This document shows positions 43,865 through 51,638 of a stretch of DNA of 64,000 nucleotides, piece by piece. The notes under the pieces are model-generated. The model had not been told where the DNA came from and made no database searches. It saw only the letters and a program-made list of their open reading frames with translations. Every line of letters begins with the position of its first letter. Position 1 is the stretch's first letter. The position numbers and the translations under genes were made by a program. The DNA is from Salinadaptatus halalkaliphilus. Its GTDB lineage: Archaea > Halobacteriota > Halobacteria > Halobacteriales > Natrialbaceae. The stretch spans positions 186,001 through 250,000 of the forward strand of contig NZ_RBZW01000058.1 of assembly GCF_006543045.1 (NCBI RefSeq). The letters are read 5' to 3'.

Positions 43865-44359
43865 ATGAGGTTCGACAATCGATCCGACGCAATCGTCGTC
43901 GGCATCGCCGACTACGCCGTTACGGATCGGCCACGACTGTTGAAAACGAGCGGACTCGGCTCCTGTATCGGCGTCGCCATCTACGACGAAACCGCCGGCG
44001 TCAGCGGCCTGTTACACTTTATGCTCCCCGACTCGAGCGAAACGAGTGGGAACTACGCGGACGCGAAGTTCGCCGATACGGGCATCCCGTCACTACTCGA
44101 GGCGTTTACAGCCGCCGGCGGCGTCCCCGACCGGTCGTGGGCCAAGATCGCCGGCGGCGCGTCGATGGTTGAGTTCGACGCCGCGGATCGATCGATCGGC
44201 GACCGCAACCTCGAGGCCGCCAGACGCGAGCTCGCGGCTCGCAGCATCGCTATCCTCGAGACGGATGTCGGCGGTGATTTCGGTCGCTCACTCGAGTTCG
44301 ACGGGGAAACCGGAACGTTGACTGTCAATAGCGCAGACCGGTCAAAACGGCTGTTGTAA
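43865..44359 (+). CDS. cheD: Chemoreceptor glutamine deamidase CheD
   Basis: A 164-aa deamidase that converts receptor glutamines to glutamates. Catalytic residues are evident: Cys34 in TSGLGSCIGVAIYD and His51 in LLHFMLPDS; the family's helper Thr/Ser lies just before the Cys. The KFADTGIPSLLEAF and KIAGGASMVEF segments fit CheD. It begins 40 nt after cheA in the same direction. cheC, its usual partner, is not visible. Confidence 0.92.
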   Translation: MRFDNRSDAIVVGIADYAVTDRPRLLKTSGLGSCIGVAIYDETAGVSGLLHFMLPDSSETSGNYADAKFADTGIPSLLEAFTAAGGVPDRSWAKIAGGASMVEFDAADRSIGDRNLEAARRELAARSIAILETDVGGDFGRSLEFDGETGTLTVNSADRSKRLL

Positions 44360-44400
44360 CGAGTCGGATTCGGGAGCGATACTATCGCTTCCTCGACCGG

Positions 44401-45102
44401 CTACTCGCTCCGGTCGCCCTCACTCGCGGTGTCGTCGGACTGGTCGGCGTTCGTGTCGCCGTCTGGAGCCCGGTCGTCCGCCGGTGATCCGTCGTCGGAT
44501 GGCTCGCGTACCGGTGCCGACGCCGAATCGTTCGCGGTGTCGTCACTGGGGCTTTCGTCGGTGGCCCCGCTATCGCCGTCGGTATCACCGTCGCCACCGG
44601 CGGGCTCACCCGACTCGCGTCGGACATCACTCACCGCCCGACCGAAGACGGTCCGTTCGCCCTGTGGCGCGGTCGGGCGGCCATCGGCGTCTCGGTCGAG
44701 CATCGACGGCCGTCGAACTCGTTCCGTGCTGTCGTCCGGCAGCGTATCGATATCGATGAGTCCGAGCGCGTCGGGGAGCGATCCCGCTGACACCTCGTCG
44801 TCCCACTCGTCGTCGTCCGCTCGGTCTAACGGGTCGATCTCCGTTTTCTCCTCGACGAGTGTCTCCCAGACGCCGCTGATGCCCTCGGCCGTCGCCTCGG
44901 CGGCTTCGTCTCTGCCTTTCTGGTAGGCGAGTTCGACGAAACTGCGATCGTACGTCGTCGCCGTCTGTGCGTTGAGTCGCTCGAGTTCGCCAGGATGGGA
45001 CGCACCGAGTCGCGTCGCGACGCCTAACGCGTAGGCTCGCGTGATCGCCTCGTCTCGGCTCTCGATCGTCTCCCAGTCGGTCCCGAAGCTATCCTCGTAC
45101 AT
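44401..45102 (-). CDS. Acidic protein coupled to a RAD55-like ATPase, unknown function
   Basis: A 233-aa protein. The first 90 residues are helical and ordered (MYEDSFGTDWETIESRDEAI, then SFVELAYQKGRDEAAEA). The last 90 are a disordered, very acidic tail rich in D, S, G and P. It starts 1 nt after the stop of the RAD55-like ATPase gene, so they are co-expressed, and it converges on cheD. No family recognised. A role with the ATPase at the chemotaxis apparatus is plausible from position only. Confidence 0.68.
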   Translation of the reverse strand: MYEDSFGTDWETIESRDEAITRAYALGVATRLGASHPGELERLNAQTATTYDRSFVELAYQKGRDEAAEATAEGISGVWETLVEEKTEIDPLDRADDDEWDDEVSAGSLPDALGLIDIDTLPDDSTERVRRPSMLDRDADGRPTAPQGERTVFGRAVSDVRRESGEPAGGDGDTDGDSGATDESPSDDTANDSASAPVREPSDDGSPADDRAPDGDTNADQSDDTASEGDRSE

Positions 45103-45103
45103 C

Positions 45104-45814
45104 TCAGGCCTGGATCTTCTCGTCCGGATCGACTCTGAGCCCGCGGTCTGTGAACTCGATCTCGTGAATATCGCAGTCGATCTGGGTCCCGCGCATCTTG
45201 ATAATCTGAATCCCTCTGGTCATCCCACCGGACTCGAGGTAGTTGTGCATGAACACGACGCCGTGGGCCAGATAGTGGCCGTCGGTGTAGGAGGTCGGAT
45301 CGGTCATCTCCGAGATCAACATGACGGTGGCGTCGGCTCGCTTGAGCTTCGTCAGGAACTTGATGAGCGCATTGAGATCGTCCGAAAAGTAGTACTCGAG
45401 CAACATCGTCGAGTCGATGACCAGCCGATCGACGCCACGGGATTCGACGAAGGCGACGAGTTGATTCGCCAGGTTATCGACGTTCGATGGAAATTCGCCG
45501 CTGCTCCGTGAGGACGACGAGAGCAATCGCTGGGCTTCGCTTTCGAAGGCGTTTAACACCTTCACGTGGCCCGAGTTGACGGCCTGATCAAACCCGAACT
45601 CGTAGTTGCCGATGTCGGAGACGAGTTCCTCCTCGGACTCGTGTAACGTGAGAAATAACGTCGTCTCGCCCTCGATGGCACCTTTCGTCACAAACTGGGA
45701 ACAGAACGTCGTCTTGCCACTTCCGGGTGGGCCGCTGACGACGTACAGGCGATCCTTCAGGATCCCACCATCGACTAACTCGTCGAAGCCTGGTACGCCC
45801 GTTGTAATTCGCAT
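45104..45814 (-). CDS. RAD55/KaiC-like ATPase
   Basis: A 236-aa single-domain RecA-fold ATPase: Walker A VSGPPGSGKTTFCSQF (about residues 27-42), Walker B VDRLVIDSTMLLEYY, and KaiC-like DATVMLISEMTD. Such proteins are common in haloarchaea and are often annotated RAD55 family or HTR-like, sometimes beside motility genes; ArlH is a distant relative. It has one KaiC domain, not two. ATG at 45814 is supported by a TATA box 28 nt upstream. Confidence 0.83.
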   Translation of the reverse strand: MRITTGVPGFDELVDGGILKDRLYVVSGPPGSGKTTFCSQFVTKGAIEGETTLFLTLHESEEELVSDIGNYEFGFDQAVNSGHVKVLNAFESEAQRLLSSSSRSSGEFPSNVDNLANQLVAFVESRGVDRLVIDSTMLLEYYFSDDLNALIKFLTKLKRADATVMLISEMTDPTSYTDGHYLAHGVVFMHNYLESGGMTRGIQIIKMRGTQIDCDIHEIEFTDRGLRVDPDEKIQA

Positions 45815-45837
45815 TGGTGTCAATCAGGACTGTCCCG

Positions 45838-45846
45838 GATAAATAT
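45838..45846 (-). promoter_or_regulatory. TATA box for the RAD55-like ATPase gene
   Basis: TATATTTAT on the minus strand, centred 28 nt before the ATG at 45814; a strong leaderless promoter element. Confidence 0.65.
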
Positions 45847-45938
45847 ATTCTGTGTTGGTTTCAAACATTCGAGGAGTGTTGGAAACGCCTCGGTGACTAT
45901 CCGAAACGGCCAAACGGATCGCCCGCCACGTGAGACAT

Positions 45939-46622
45939 ATGAAGTTTGCGCCGGGGGCCTGGAAGTACGCCATCGTCCCGCTGGTCGCCGCGCCGTTTGC
46001 ATTCATCTGGAGCGTCACGGTCAGCGTCGTCGCCCTCGGCGTCGGTTTGGCGACGCTCGCGTTCTTTCGTGATCCCGACCGAACCCCGCCGCCGACCGGC
46101 GTGGTCGCACCCGCCGACGGTACCGTCTCGGTCCGACGAGCGGAGGGCAACCGAGTTCGGCTCGGCACGTTCATGAACGTCTGGCACGTCCACGTCGTCC
46201 GCACGCCGGTCGACGCTCGCGTCACCGATGTCGAACACGTCTCCGGTGCCAATCGACCCGCCTTCTCGAAGGAGTCCGATCGTAACGAACGCGTCCACGT
46301 GTGCCTCGAGACCGACTCCACACAGCTCCCCGAGCCAGCCGACGCCTCGAGCGATGGGACGGCACGTCAGGAACTCGAGGTCACCCTCATCGCCGGCGCG
46401 TTCGCACGACGAATCCACCCCTACGTCGAACCCGGCGACGACCTCGATCGCGGCGATCGCATCGGCCACATCGCCTTCGGCAGCCGCGTCGACGTGCGCT
46501 TTCCGCCGTCGGTCGGCCTCGAGGACGTCCGTGCCGAGGCCGGCGACTCGATGACCGCGGGTGAAACCGTCGTCCTCGACTCGGCAGTCGACGACTTCTC
46601 CCTCGAGACCGAACTCGAGTAA
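45939..46622 (+). CDS. Phosphatidylserine decarboxylase-type proenzyme (archaetidylserine decarboxylase)
   Basis: A 227-aa membrane-linked proenzyme that makes the ethanolamine head group of archaeal lipids. The N-terminus has two hydrophobic spans (YAIVPLVAAPFAFIWSV and VSVVALGVGLATLAFF). FMNVWHVHVVRTPVDARV carries the conserved His pair. The self-cleavage site is HIAFGSRVDV (Gly-Ser, about residues 184-185), where the Ser becomes the pyruvoyl cofactor. In Haloferax the equivalent PssD has been linked to lipid anchoring of archaeosortase substrates. No pssA or archaeosortase gene is adjacent. Confidence 0.9.
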   Translation: MKFAPGAWKYAIVPLVAAPFAFIWSVTVSVVALGVGLATLAFFRDPDRTPPPTGVVAPADGTVSVRRAEGNRVRLGTFMNVWHVHVVRTPVDARVTDVEHVSGANRPAFSKESDRNERVHVCLETDSTQLPEPADASSDGTARQELEVTLIAGAFARRIHPYVEPGDDLDRGDRIGHIAFGSRVDVRFPPSVGLEDVRAEAGDSMTAGETVVLDSAVDDFSLETELE

Positions 46623-46641
46623 CCATCCGTTACGATGTAGA

Positions 46642-46647
46642 TTTTAT
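46642..46647 (+). promoter_or_regulatory. TATA box for the HtrA-like protease gene
   Basis: TTTTAT centred about 29 nt before the GTG at 46673, favouring that start over the in-frame GTG at 46661. Confidence 0.45.
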
Positions 46648-46672
46648 CACGCTGCTCGAGGTGGCACTCACC

Positions 46673-47767
46673 GTGACGGCCAACCACCCCCAGCTTAGCC
46701 GCAGACGACTGGTACGTCTCACCGGGTCCGCAATCGCGTCGGCCGGCCTCGCGACGACCGCGTCGGCGACGAATCGCGACGCATCTTTGAACGTGTTCTC
46801 GAGACAGGCCCAAGAGACCGGCGAGTATACCGCGGTGTACGACGAGACGATCGACGACGTCGTCCTCGTCACCGTTGGCGCCGTCGACGACGAGACGCCG
46901 GGCGGACTCGGGACGGGATTCGTCGTCGACGACTACGTCGTGACGAACCACCACGTGGTTCGAGACGCACCGGAAGCCGAACTCCAGTTCCGGGACGAAC
47001 GGTGGCGAACAGCCACCGTGGCCGGTTCGGATCCCCATAGCGATCTCGCCGTCCTCGAGGTCGAGGATTTCCCCGATCTCGTCGACGGGTTTGCGCTCGC
47101 CGAAGCCGAACCGACGATCGGGCAGGAGGTACTCGCCCTCGGGAACCCCCTCGGACTGGACGCATCGCTCTCACAAGGGATCGTCAGCGGCGTCGATCGC
47201 TCGCTGCCGAGTCCGACTGGGTTCTCCATCCCTGCCGCCATACAGACCGACGCCCCCGTCAACCCGGGCAACAGCGGCGGCCCACTCGTCGACCTCGAGG
47301 GCAACGTCCTCGGCGTGGTCTTTGCAGGTGCCGGCCAGACGATCGGGTTTGCGATCTCCGCCCGCCTGGCCGACCGCGTCGTACCAGCGCTCGTCGAGGA
47401 CGGCGCGTACGACCATCCCTACGTTGGCGTCGGCGTCGAGCCGGTCGGGCCGGTGATCGCTGCGGCAAACGACCTCGAGGAACCGCGCGGCGTCATGATC
47501 GGTGACGTGACGCCGAACTCGCCCGCAGACGGCGTTCTCGAGCCGGCGGACGGCGTAACGACAGTCGATGGGGCTCCCGCCCTCGTCGGCGGCGATGTCA
47601 TCGTCGCTATCGACGACGAAGAGATCCCAAACCAGGAACGGCTCTCGTCGTATCTCGCGCTCGAGACATCGCCCGGCGAGACGATCGATATCGAGGTCGT
47701 TCGCGACGGCGAGCGCGACCTCGTCGAACTGACCCTCGGAGAGCGTCCGGATGTCGACCTACCCTGA
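46673..47767 (+). CDS. HtrA/DegP-like secreted serine protease with PDZ domain
   Basis: A 364-aa protease exported by Tat: twin arginines in SRRRLVRLTGSAI followed by a hydrophobic stretch ending ATTASA. The trypsin-like domain has the catalytic His in VVTNHHVVRDA, Asp in SDPHSDLAVLEVED and Ser in NPGNSGGPLVDLEG. The last 100 residues form a PDZ domain (GVMIGDVTPNSPADGVL, GGDVIVAIDDEEIPN). It probably degrades misfolded proteins outside the membrane. Its TGA stop (47765-47767) is the left TGA flank of a palindromic element, so the insertion left the protein intact. Confidence 0.9.
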   Translation: MTANHPQLSRRRLVRLTGSAIASAGLATTASATNRDASLNVFSRQAQETGEYTAVYDETIDDVVLVTVGAVDDETPGGLGTGFVVDDYVVTNHHVVRDAPEAELQFRDERWRTATVAGSDPHSDLAVLEVEDFPDLVDGFALAEAEPTIGQEVLALGNPLGLDASLSQGIVSGVDRSLPSPTGFSIPAAIQTDAPVNPGNSGGPLVDLEGNVLGVVFAGAGQTIGFAISARLADRVVPALVEDGAYDHPYVGVGVEPVGPVIAAANDLEEPRGVMIGDVTPNSPADGVLEPADGVTTVDGAPALVGGDVIVAIDDEEIPNQERLSSYLALETSPGETIDIEVVRDGERDLVELTLGERPDVDLP

Positions 47768-47849
47768 TACGGTTTACTGTAAGTCGTTACCGCCGAAGCC
47801 GCGACCCGTCTGCGGTTTCGCCGGTAAATCGTTACAGCAATCCGTATGA
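47765..47849. repeat. Palindromic mobile-type element, copy 6, at the protease stop codon
   Basis: TGA-TACGGTTTACTGTAAGTC...ATCGTTACAGCAATCCGTA-TGA, 85 bp, same orientation as copy 1. The left TGA is the stop codon of the HtrA-like gene. The inner arms are CCGCCGAAGCCGC / GCGGTTTCGCCGG. After removal, the gene would still end CCC-TGA. Confidence 0.9.
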
Positions 47850-48296
47850 GAGCAACGGGGCCGTTGCGTGGATACCGACCAGGAGAGTACGGGCAGGGTC
47901 GAGGGGGGCCGTCCGTGTTCCCGTTGGCACGCAACCGCCCGGTCACTGCTTCCCCAGCGGTGCCAGCGACCCGTATCAGCCTTCGTCGGCCTCCTCGAGG
48001 TCTTCGAGCTCTTCGGCCTCCTCTCGAGGCGCGTTCTGCGTGCCGAGATCGGCGCTACCGTCGTCGACCTCGTCGGGATCGCGGCCGATCCGCTCGAGTT
48101 CGTCTCCGATTTCTGCCGCTCGTTCGGCCTCGCGCTCGTCGGCTCTATCGGTGTCGTCTTCGGCCACGTGCCTGGGTTATCTCGCCCGCGAGTTGAGTCT
48201 CAGGCCGTCGTCTGCAACGCCGGCGCCGTCCCCGTTCACCGAGATCACTGTGATACGTGAACACGATACTACTCGTTGGCGACGGACACGAAAGAC
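47850..48296. other. Long intergenic region before secE
   Basis: About 450 bases. Besides the small acidic frame on the minus strand (47976-48167), no gene is supported. The right part leads to the secE promoter. Confidence 0.45.
47976..48167 (-). CDS. Possible 63-residue acidic helical protein
   Basis: From a GTG at 48167: VAEDDTDRADEREAERAAEI and then GDELERIGRDPDEVDDGSAD, almost entirely charged and helix-favouring, typical of small haloarchaeal proteins of unknown function. No clear TATA box at the usual distance. The amphipathic charge pattern argues for real coding, but GC-rich shadow frames can mimic it. Confidence 0.42.
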   Translation of the reverse strand: MAEDDTDRADEREAERAAEIGDELERIGRDPDEVDDGSADLGTQNAPREEAEELEDLEEADEG

Positions 48297-48297
48297 A

Positions 48298-48304
48298 GAT
48301 AAAA
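48298..48304 (+). promoter_or_regulatory. TATA box for secE-spt5
   Basis: GATAAAA centred 29 nt before the ATG at 48330, consistent with a leaderless transcript. Confidence 0.6.
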
Positions 48305-48329
48305 GACGCTGCGTTGTAAACAGACAGAT

Positions 48330-48512
48330 ATGGACGTTCCGTACGATCTTACCTCGTACGTTCGGGTGTTGAAAATGGCGACGACACCCACGACCGAGGA
48401 ATTCGTTCAGGTGTCGAAAATTGCCGGTGCAGGCATCCTACTCGTCGGGTTCATCGGTTTCATCATCGGAACCATCATGATGTTCCTGACCGGTACCGGT
48501 GGTGGCTTCTGA
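48330..48512 (+). CDS. secE: Protein translocase subunit SecE (Sec61 gamma)
   Basis: A 60-aa membrane protein of the SecYE-beta translocon. The amphipathic N-terminal helix ([20 protein letters not shown]) and one C-terminal span ([20 protein letters not shown]) are the archaeal SecE design. It is followed directly by spt5 with a 1-nt overlap, the order seen in most archaea. Confidence 0.95.
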   Translation: MDVPYDLTSYVRVLKMATTPTTEEFVQVSKIAGAGILLVGFIGFIIGTIMMFLTGTGGGF

Positions 48513-48949
48513 TGGGAATCTACGCGGTCAAGACCACGGCGAGTCAGGAGCGCACTGTCGCCGACATGATCATCAACCGCGAAGAACCCGAGATTCACGC
48601 CGCACTGGCACCCGATTCGCTGACCTCCTACGTGATGGTCGAATCGGAAGGCAACGCCGTCTTAGAGCGCGTCCTCGAGGACATCCCCCACGCTCGCAGC
48701 ATCGTCCCCGGCGAGTCAGACATCTCCGAAGTCGAGCACTTCCTCTCGCCGAAGCCGGACGTTGAAGGGATCGCCGAGGGCGACATCGTCGAACTCATCG
48801 CCGGCCCGTTCAAAGGCGAGAAGGCCCAAGTCCAGCGCATCGACGAAGGCAAAGATCAGGTGACGGTCGAACTGTACGAGGCGACGGTCCCGATTCCCGT
48901 GACGGTTCGTGGCGATCAGATTCGCGTGCTCGATAGCGACGAGCGATAG
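48512..48949 (+). CDS. spt5: Transcription elongation factor Spt5
   Basis: A 145-aa NusG/Spt5 homologue: NGN domain (residues about 1-85, [20 protein letters not shown]), then a KOW domain ([20 protein letters not shown], about 88-107). It clamps RNA polymerase together with Spt4 and raises processivity. Co-transcribed with secE. Confidence 0.96.
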   Translation: MGIYAVKTTASQERTVADMIINREEPEIHAALAPDSLTSYVMVESEGNAVLERVLEDIPHARSIVPGESDISEVEHFLSPKPDVEGIAEGDIVELIAGPFKGEKAQVQRIDEGKDQVTVELYEATVPIPVTVRGDQIRVLDSDER

Positions 48950-49044
48950 CGAGGCGGATCGCTCGCGGAAGGTGTGACGGCGAGTATTGTCGTCCGTGTC
49001 GGGTGGTATCGATGGGACGACAGTGTCGGCGCCGAGTGTGTTTG

Positions 49045-49332
49045 TCAGCGTTTGAGTTCCGCTGCAATGAGATCCATGTCCGCGTTCGATTCGATTTCCT
49101 CTAAGAGTTTCTCGCGTTTGCGAACGTCCTCGGAGTCGGCACCGTAGGCGCGGACGTACTCGGCGCGGCTGTGATCGGTAAAGGCGTGACGAATCGCAAG
49201 ATAGCCGTCGGGGACCACCGTCCCACACACCTTACACTCGCGGCGCTCGTGTTCGGTCGCCTGATGGACGACGGCCGACTCGACGTCCTCGAAGACGGCG
49301 CCACAATTCGTAATTCCACATTCCCAGGCCAT
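49045..49332 (-). CDS. Small double C2H2 zinc-finger protein
   Basis: A 95-aa protein with two zinc-finger-like units: C5-x4-C10 with H23-x4-H28 (WECGITNCGAVF, VVHQATEH) and C33-x2-C36 with H49-x4-H54 (ECKVCGTV, RHAFTDH). A helical, charged tail follows (RKREKLLEEIESNAD). Similar small zinc proteins are frequent in haloarchaea; they may bind nucleic acid or protein. No further function can be read. It lies opposite to spt5. Confidence 0.82.
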   Translation of the reverse strand: MAWECGITNCGAVFEDVESAVVHQATEHERRECKVCGTVVPDGYLAIRHAFTDHSRAEYVRAYGADSEDVRKREKLLEEIESNADMDLIAAELKR

Positions 49333-49450
49333 TTGTTAGTGCATCGATGGGCCGGTGTAATGATTGTTTCGTCGCCATCTCGGAACGAAACTGCCGCCCT
49401 CGTTGGGGAAAATCAGAATCACTAACTCACACGTCCCGAAAGCACACCTC

Positions 49451-50215
49451 GTGAGCGAGGGAGCACCGTCGCGAGTCGACTGTCACGTGAAGATCTTGAA
49501 CGAGCAGGTCATCGAGCGGGCGAAACGGGCCGGGCTCGACGCGATCGTTTACGCACCACACTTCACGCGCCTCCCCGACATTCGCGAGCAAGCGGCCCGC
49601 TACTCGAGCGAGGAGCTGCTGGTGGTTCCCGGGCGCGAGGTGTTTACCGGCCCCTGGCACGATCGCAAACACATCCTCGCGATCGGACTGACCGACCCCG
49701 TACCGGATTTCATCCCGCTCGAGGCCACAATTGCCGAATTCGAGCGCCAGGCGGCGACAGTTCTCGTTCCCCACCCCGAGTTCGCGACGGTCGGGCTGAC
49801 CGAAGCCCACCTTCGACAGTATCGCGAGACGATCGATGCCGTCGAAGTGTTCAATCCGAAACACCTTCCCTGGAACAACGAACGCGCACGCACGCTTGCA
49901 ACCGAACTCGAGATCCCGCCGTTTACCTCCTCGTATGCCCACCTCACGGGGACCGTCGGGATCTGTCACACGAGGTTCGACACCTCGGTCGACACCGCAG
50001 CCGACCTCCGTGACGCCCTCGAAGACGGTATCCCGCGGCGCATCGTCCACGAAACCGGTTTCGAGCACGCTCGAACGACGGCAACGGAGCTTGCACACCT
50101 CGCCTACGAAAACTGCTGGAAGAAAACCGATCGGTTCTTTCTCTCGGGGCTCGAGCCGACCCACCCTCGTCATATCGCCTACGATGGGCGGTTCGACGAT
50201 GTCGCCGTCTACTGA
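49451..50215 (+). CDS. PHP-like metal-dependent hydrolase fold protein with altered ligands
   Basis: A 254-aa protein from a GTG at 49451 (VSEGAPSRVDCHVKILNEQV). It follows the PHP strand order: RVDCHVK, IVYAPHFTRLP, VVPGREVFTG, RKHILAIGL, TVLVPHPEF, SSYAHLTG. Several usual metal ligands differ: HxH is HxK, TDH is APH, and SDAH is SYAH, so any metal site is reduced. Haloarchaea carry such PHP-associated proteins; catalytic activity is uncertain. Its TGA stop is the left TGA of a palindromic element. Confidence 0.75.
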   Translation: MSEGAPSRVDCHVKILNEQVIERAKRAGLDAIVYAPHFTRLPDIREQAARYSSEELLVVPGREVFTGPWHDRKHILAIGLTDPVPDFIPLEATIAEFERQAATVLVPHPEFATVGLTEAHLRQYRETIDAVEVFNPKHLPWNNERARTLATELEIPPFTSSYAHLTGTVGICHTRFDTSVDTAADLRDALEDGIPRRIVHETGFEHARTTATELAHLAYENCWKKTDRFFLSGLEPTHPRHIAYDGRFDDVAVY

Positions 50216-50318
50216 TAGGGATTATCGTAGCCAGCCGGATGTTTCGCCTCACAGGGATTGATACCGTGTTTCGATCCTGGGTCGGGAAATCTATGAACTC
50301 CTACGATAATCCCTATGA
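50213..50318. repeat. Related palindromic element (TAGGG type) at the PHP gene stop codon
   Basis: TGA-TAGGGATTATCGTAG...CTACGATAATCCCTA-TGA, 106 bp, with perfect 15-bp terminal inverted repeats and a different interior (GATGTTTCGCC...TGGGTCGGG). It has the same architecture as the TACGG family: TGA direct repeats, terminal T/A. The left TGA is the stop of the PHP gene; the right TGA is shared with the next element. Confidence 0.85.
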
Positions 50319-50458
50319 GACGGATTCCTGTGCCGATGTCCCGGCAGTGAGTCGAACTGCGTGAGACGAGCCTCGGTTGCGGAGCGAAGCGAATCAACCG
50401 GCGCAACCGCGACCCGGGCGGCGGGTGCGCCGGAACTGACGGACAGGAAACCGTATGA
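50316..50458. repeat. Palindromic element, copy 7, enlarged and abutting the TAGGG element
   Basis: TGA-GACGGATTCCTGTGCCGATG...TGACGGACAGGAAACCGTA-TGA, 143 bp. The outer arms match the TACGG family (first T changed to G). The interior carries about 55 extra bases (near 50347-50397), including CGGTTGCGGAGCGAAGCGAA. It shares its left TGA with the TAGGG element, so the two form a tandem pair separated by a single TGA. Confidence 0.78.
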
Positions 50459-50484
50459 GACGGGCTGGTACACGGTGTTCCATC

Positions 50485-50510
50485 GCGACCGCGAGCCGGC
50501 TCGCGGTCGC
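50485..50510. terminator. Perfect 26-bp palindrome between convergent genes
   Basis: GCGACCGCGAGCC joined directly to its reverse complement with no spacer, 26 bp after the last element and 26 bp before the idsA 3' end. It can form a cruciform or RNA hairpin serving either convergent transcript. No T-tract is visible. Confidence 0.5.
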
Positions 50511-50536
50511 ACGGAACCAGGAACCACCGATCCGCT

Positions 50537-51637
50537 TCAGTAGCCGCGTTCGATCAAGTAATCTGCGAGTTCACACAGCAACCGCCGAGCCTCGTTGTCC
50601 GGCAGCACCTCGAGTCGGTCCTTCCCCTGGTCGACGAGCGATCGTGCCCGTTCGTTCGCGTAGCTGATCGAGCCGGCCGCCTCGAGTTCGGAGACGGCAT
50701 CGTCGATCTCGGCTTCGGTAACCGCATCGACATCGGTCGTATCGACGAGGCCTTCGATGTCGACGCCCTGTTCGCGTGCGTGGACGGTAATGAGGGTCTG
50801 TTTGTTCTCGACGAGGTCGCTCCCGCGTTGCTTACCGAGTTTGGCGCTTGGAACGGTCAGATCGAGGACATCGTCCTGAATCTGGAAGGCGCGACCGATA
50901 TCGAGTCCGTAGCCATAGAGTGCATCGACGGTCTCGTCGTCTGCGCCCATCAAGATGGCGGGCAGACAGGCCGAGGCGGCGTATAGCACGGCGGTCTTCT
51001 GTTCGACCATCTCGAGATAGGCTTCGGGCGTCACGTTGTCGTCTTCCTCGAAGGTGACATCGAGCGCCTGCCCCTCGCAGATCTTCGTACAGGTTGTCGC
51101 TAGCACGTCGAGTGCGTCGACCATCCGATCGGGATCGGCACCGGTCTCGAGCATGATCTCGAACGCTTTCGAGTAGAGCGTGTCTCCGGCCAGAATCGCC
51201 GTCTCGAGGTCGTACTCCTTGTGGACGGCGGGAACGCCCCGACGGAGGTCGTCGTCGTCCATGATGTCGTCGTGGATCAGGGTAAACGACTGAATAACCT
51301 CGACGCTGACGGCGGCGTCCATCACGTCGATCGTCTCCGGCGCTCGTCGCTTGGCGCTCGCGTCGTCGTCCGAACGTGGTTGCGTGGCTTCATCGAGCGT
51401 CGGGAACGATCGATACTCGGTCGATAGCGGCTCGACGTCAGCGAGCGCTTCTGCGGTCGTCAACAGTACGGAGGGTCGAAGGCGCTTGCCACCTGCATCC
51501 AGCAGATACCGGGAGGCTTCGTAGAGTCGCTCGGGTTCGCGGATCGGCAACTCTTCGGGAATCGCGTCGTTGACCTGCTCGCGGCGCTGTCGAACGGCCT
51601 CGAGCACCGTCTCTTCTCGTGCCTCGGGACTGGTCAT
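50537..51637 (-). CDS. idsA: Geranylgeranyl/farnesyl diphosphate synthase (isoprenyl chain elongation)
   Basis: A 366-aa trans-prenyltransferase that builds the C20 chains of archaeal lipids. Both aspartate-rich Mg sites are visible: FTLIHDDIMDDDDLRRG (near residue 120) and FQIQDDVLDL in the C-terminal half. GGKRLRPSVLL is the substrate-binding opening. An acidic, flexible insert of about 30 residues (SFPTLDEATQPRSDDDASAK) lies between helices. It starts 1 nt after RNase J; the pair is conserved in haloarchaea. Confidence 0.93.
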   Translation of the reverse strand: MTSPEAREETVLEAVRQRREQVNDAIPEELPIREPERLYEASRYLLDAGGKRLRPSVLLTTAEALADVEPLSTEYRSFPTLDEATQPRSDDDASAKRRAPETIDVMDAAVSVEVIQSFTLIHDDIMDDDDLRRGVPAVHKEYDLETAILAGDTLYSKAFEIMLETGADPDRMVDALDVLATTCTKICEGQALDVTFEEDDNVTPEAYLEMVEQKTAVLYAASACLPAILMGADDETVDALYGYGLDIGRAFQIQDDVLDLTVPSAKLGKQRGSDLVENKQTLITVHAREQGVDIEGLVDTTDVDAVTEAEIDDAVSELEAAGSISYANERARSLVDQGKDRLEVLPDNEARRLLCELADYLIERGY

Positions 51638-51638
51638 A

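Noticed and set aside
44382-45102. Treating the acidic protein next to cheD as CheC or another chemotaxis protein
   Set aside because: No CheC motifs; the C-terminus is low-complexity and the N-terminus matches nothing recognisable.
47846-48196. A 116-codon frame starting at the ATG created by element copy 6
   Set aside because: Arg/Gly/Pro-rich sequence without protein character and antisense to a better small candidate; the ATG is simply the element border.
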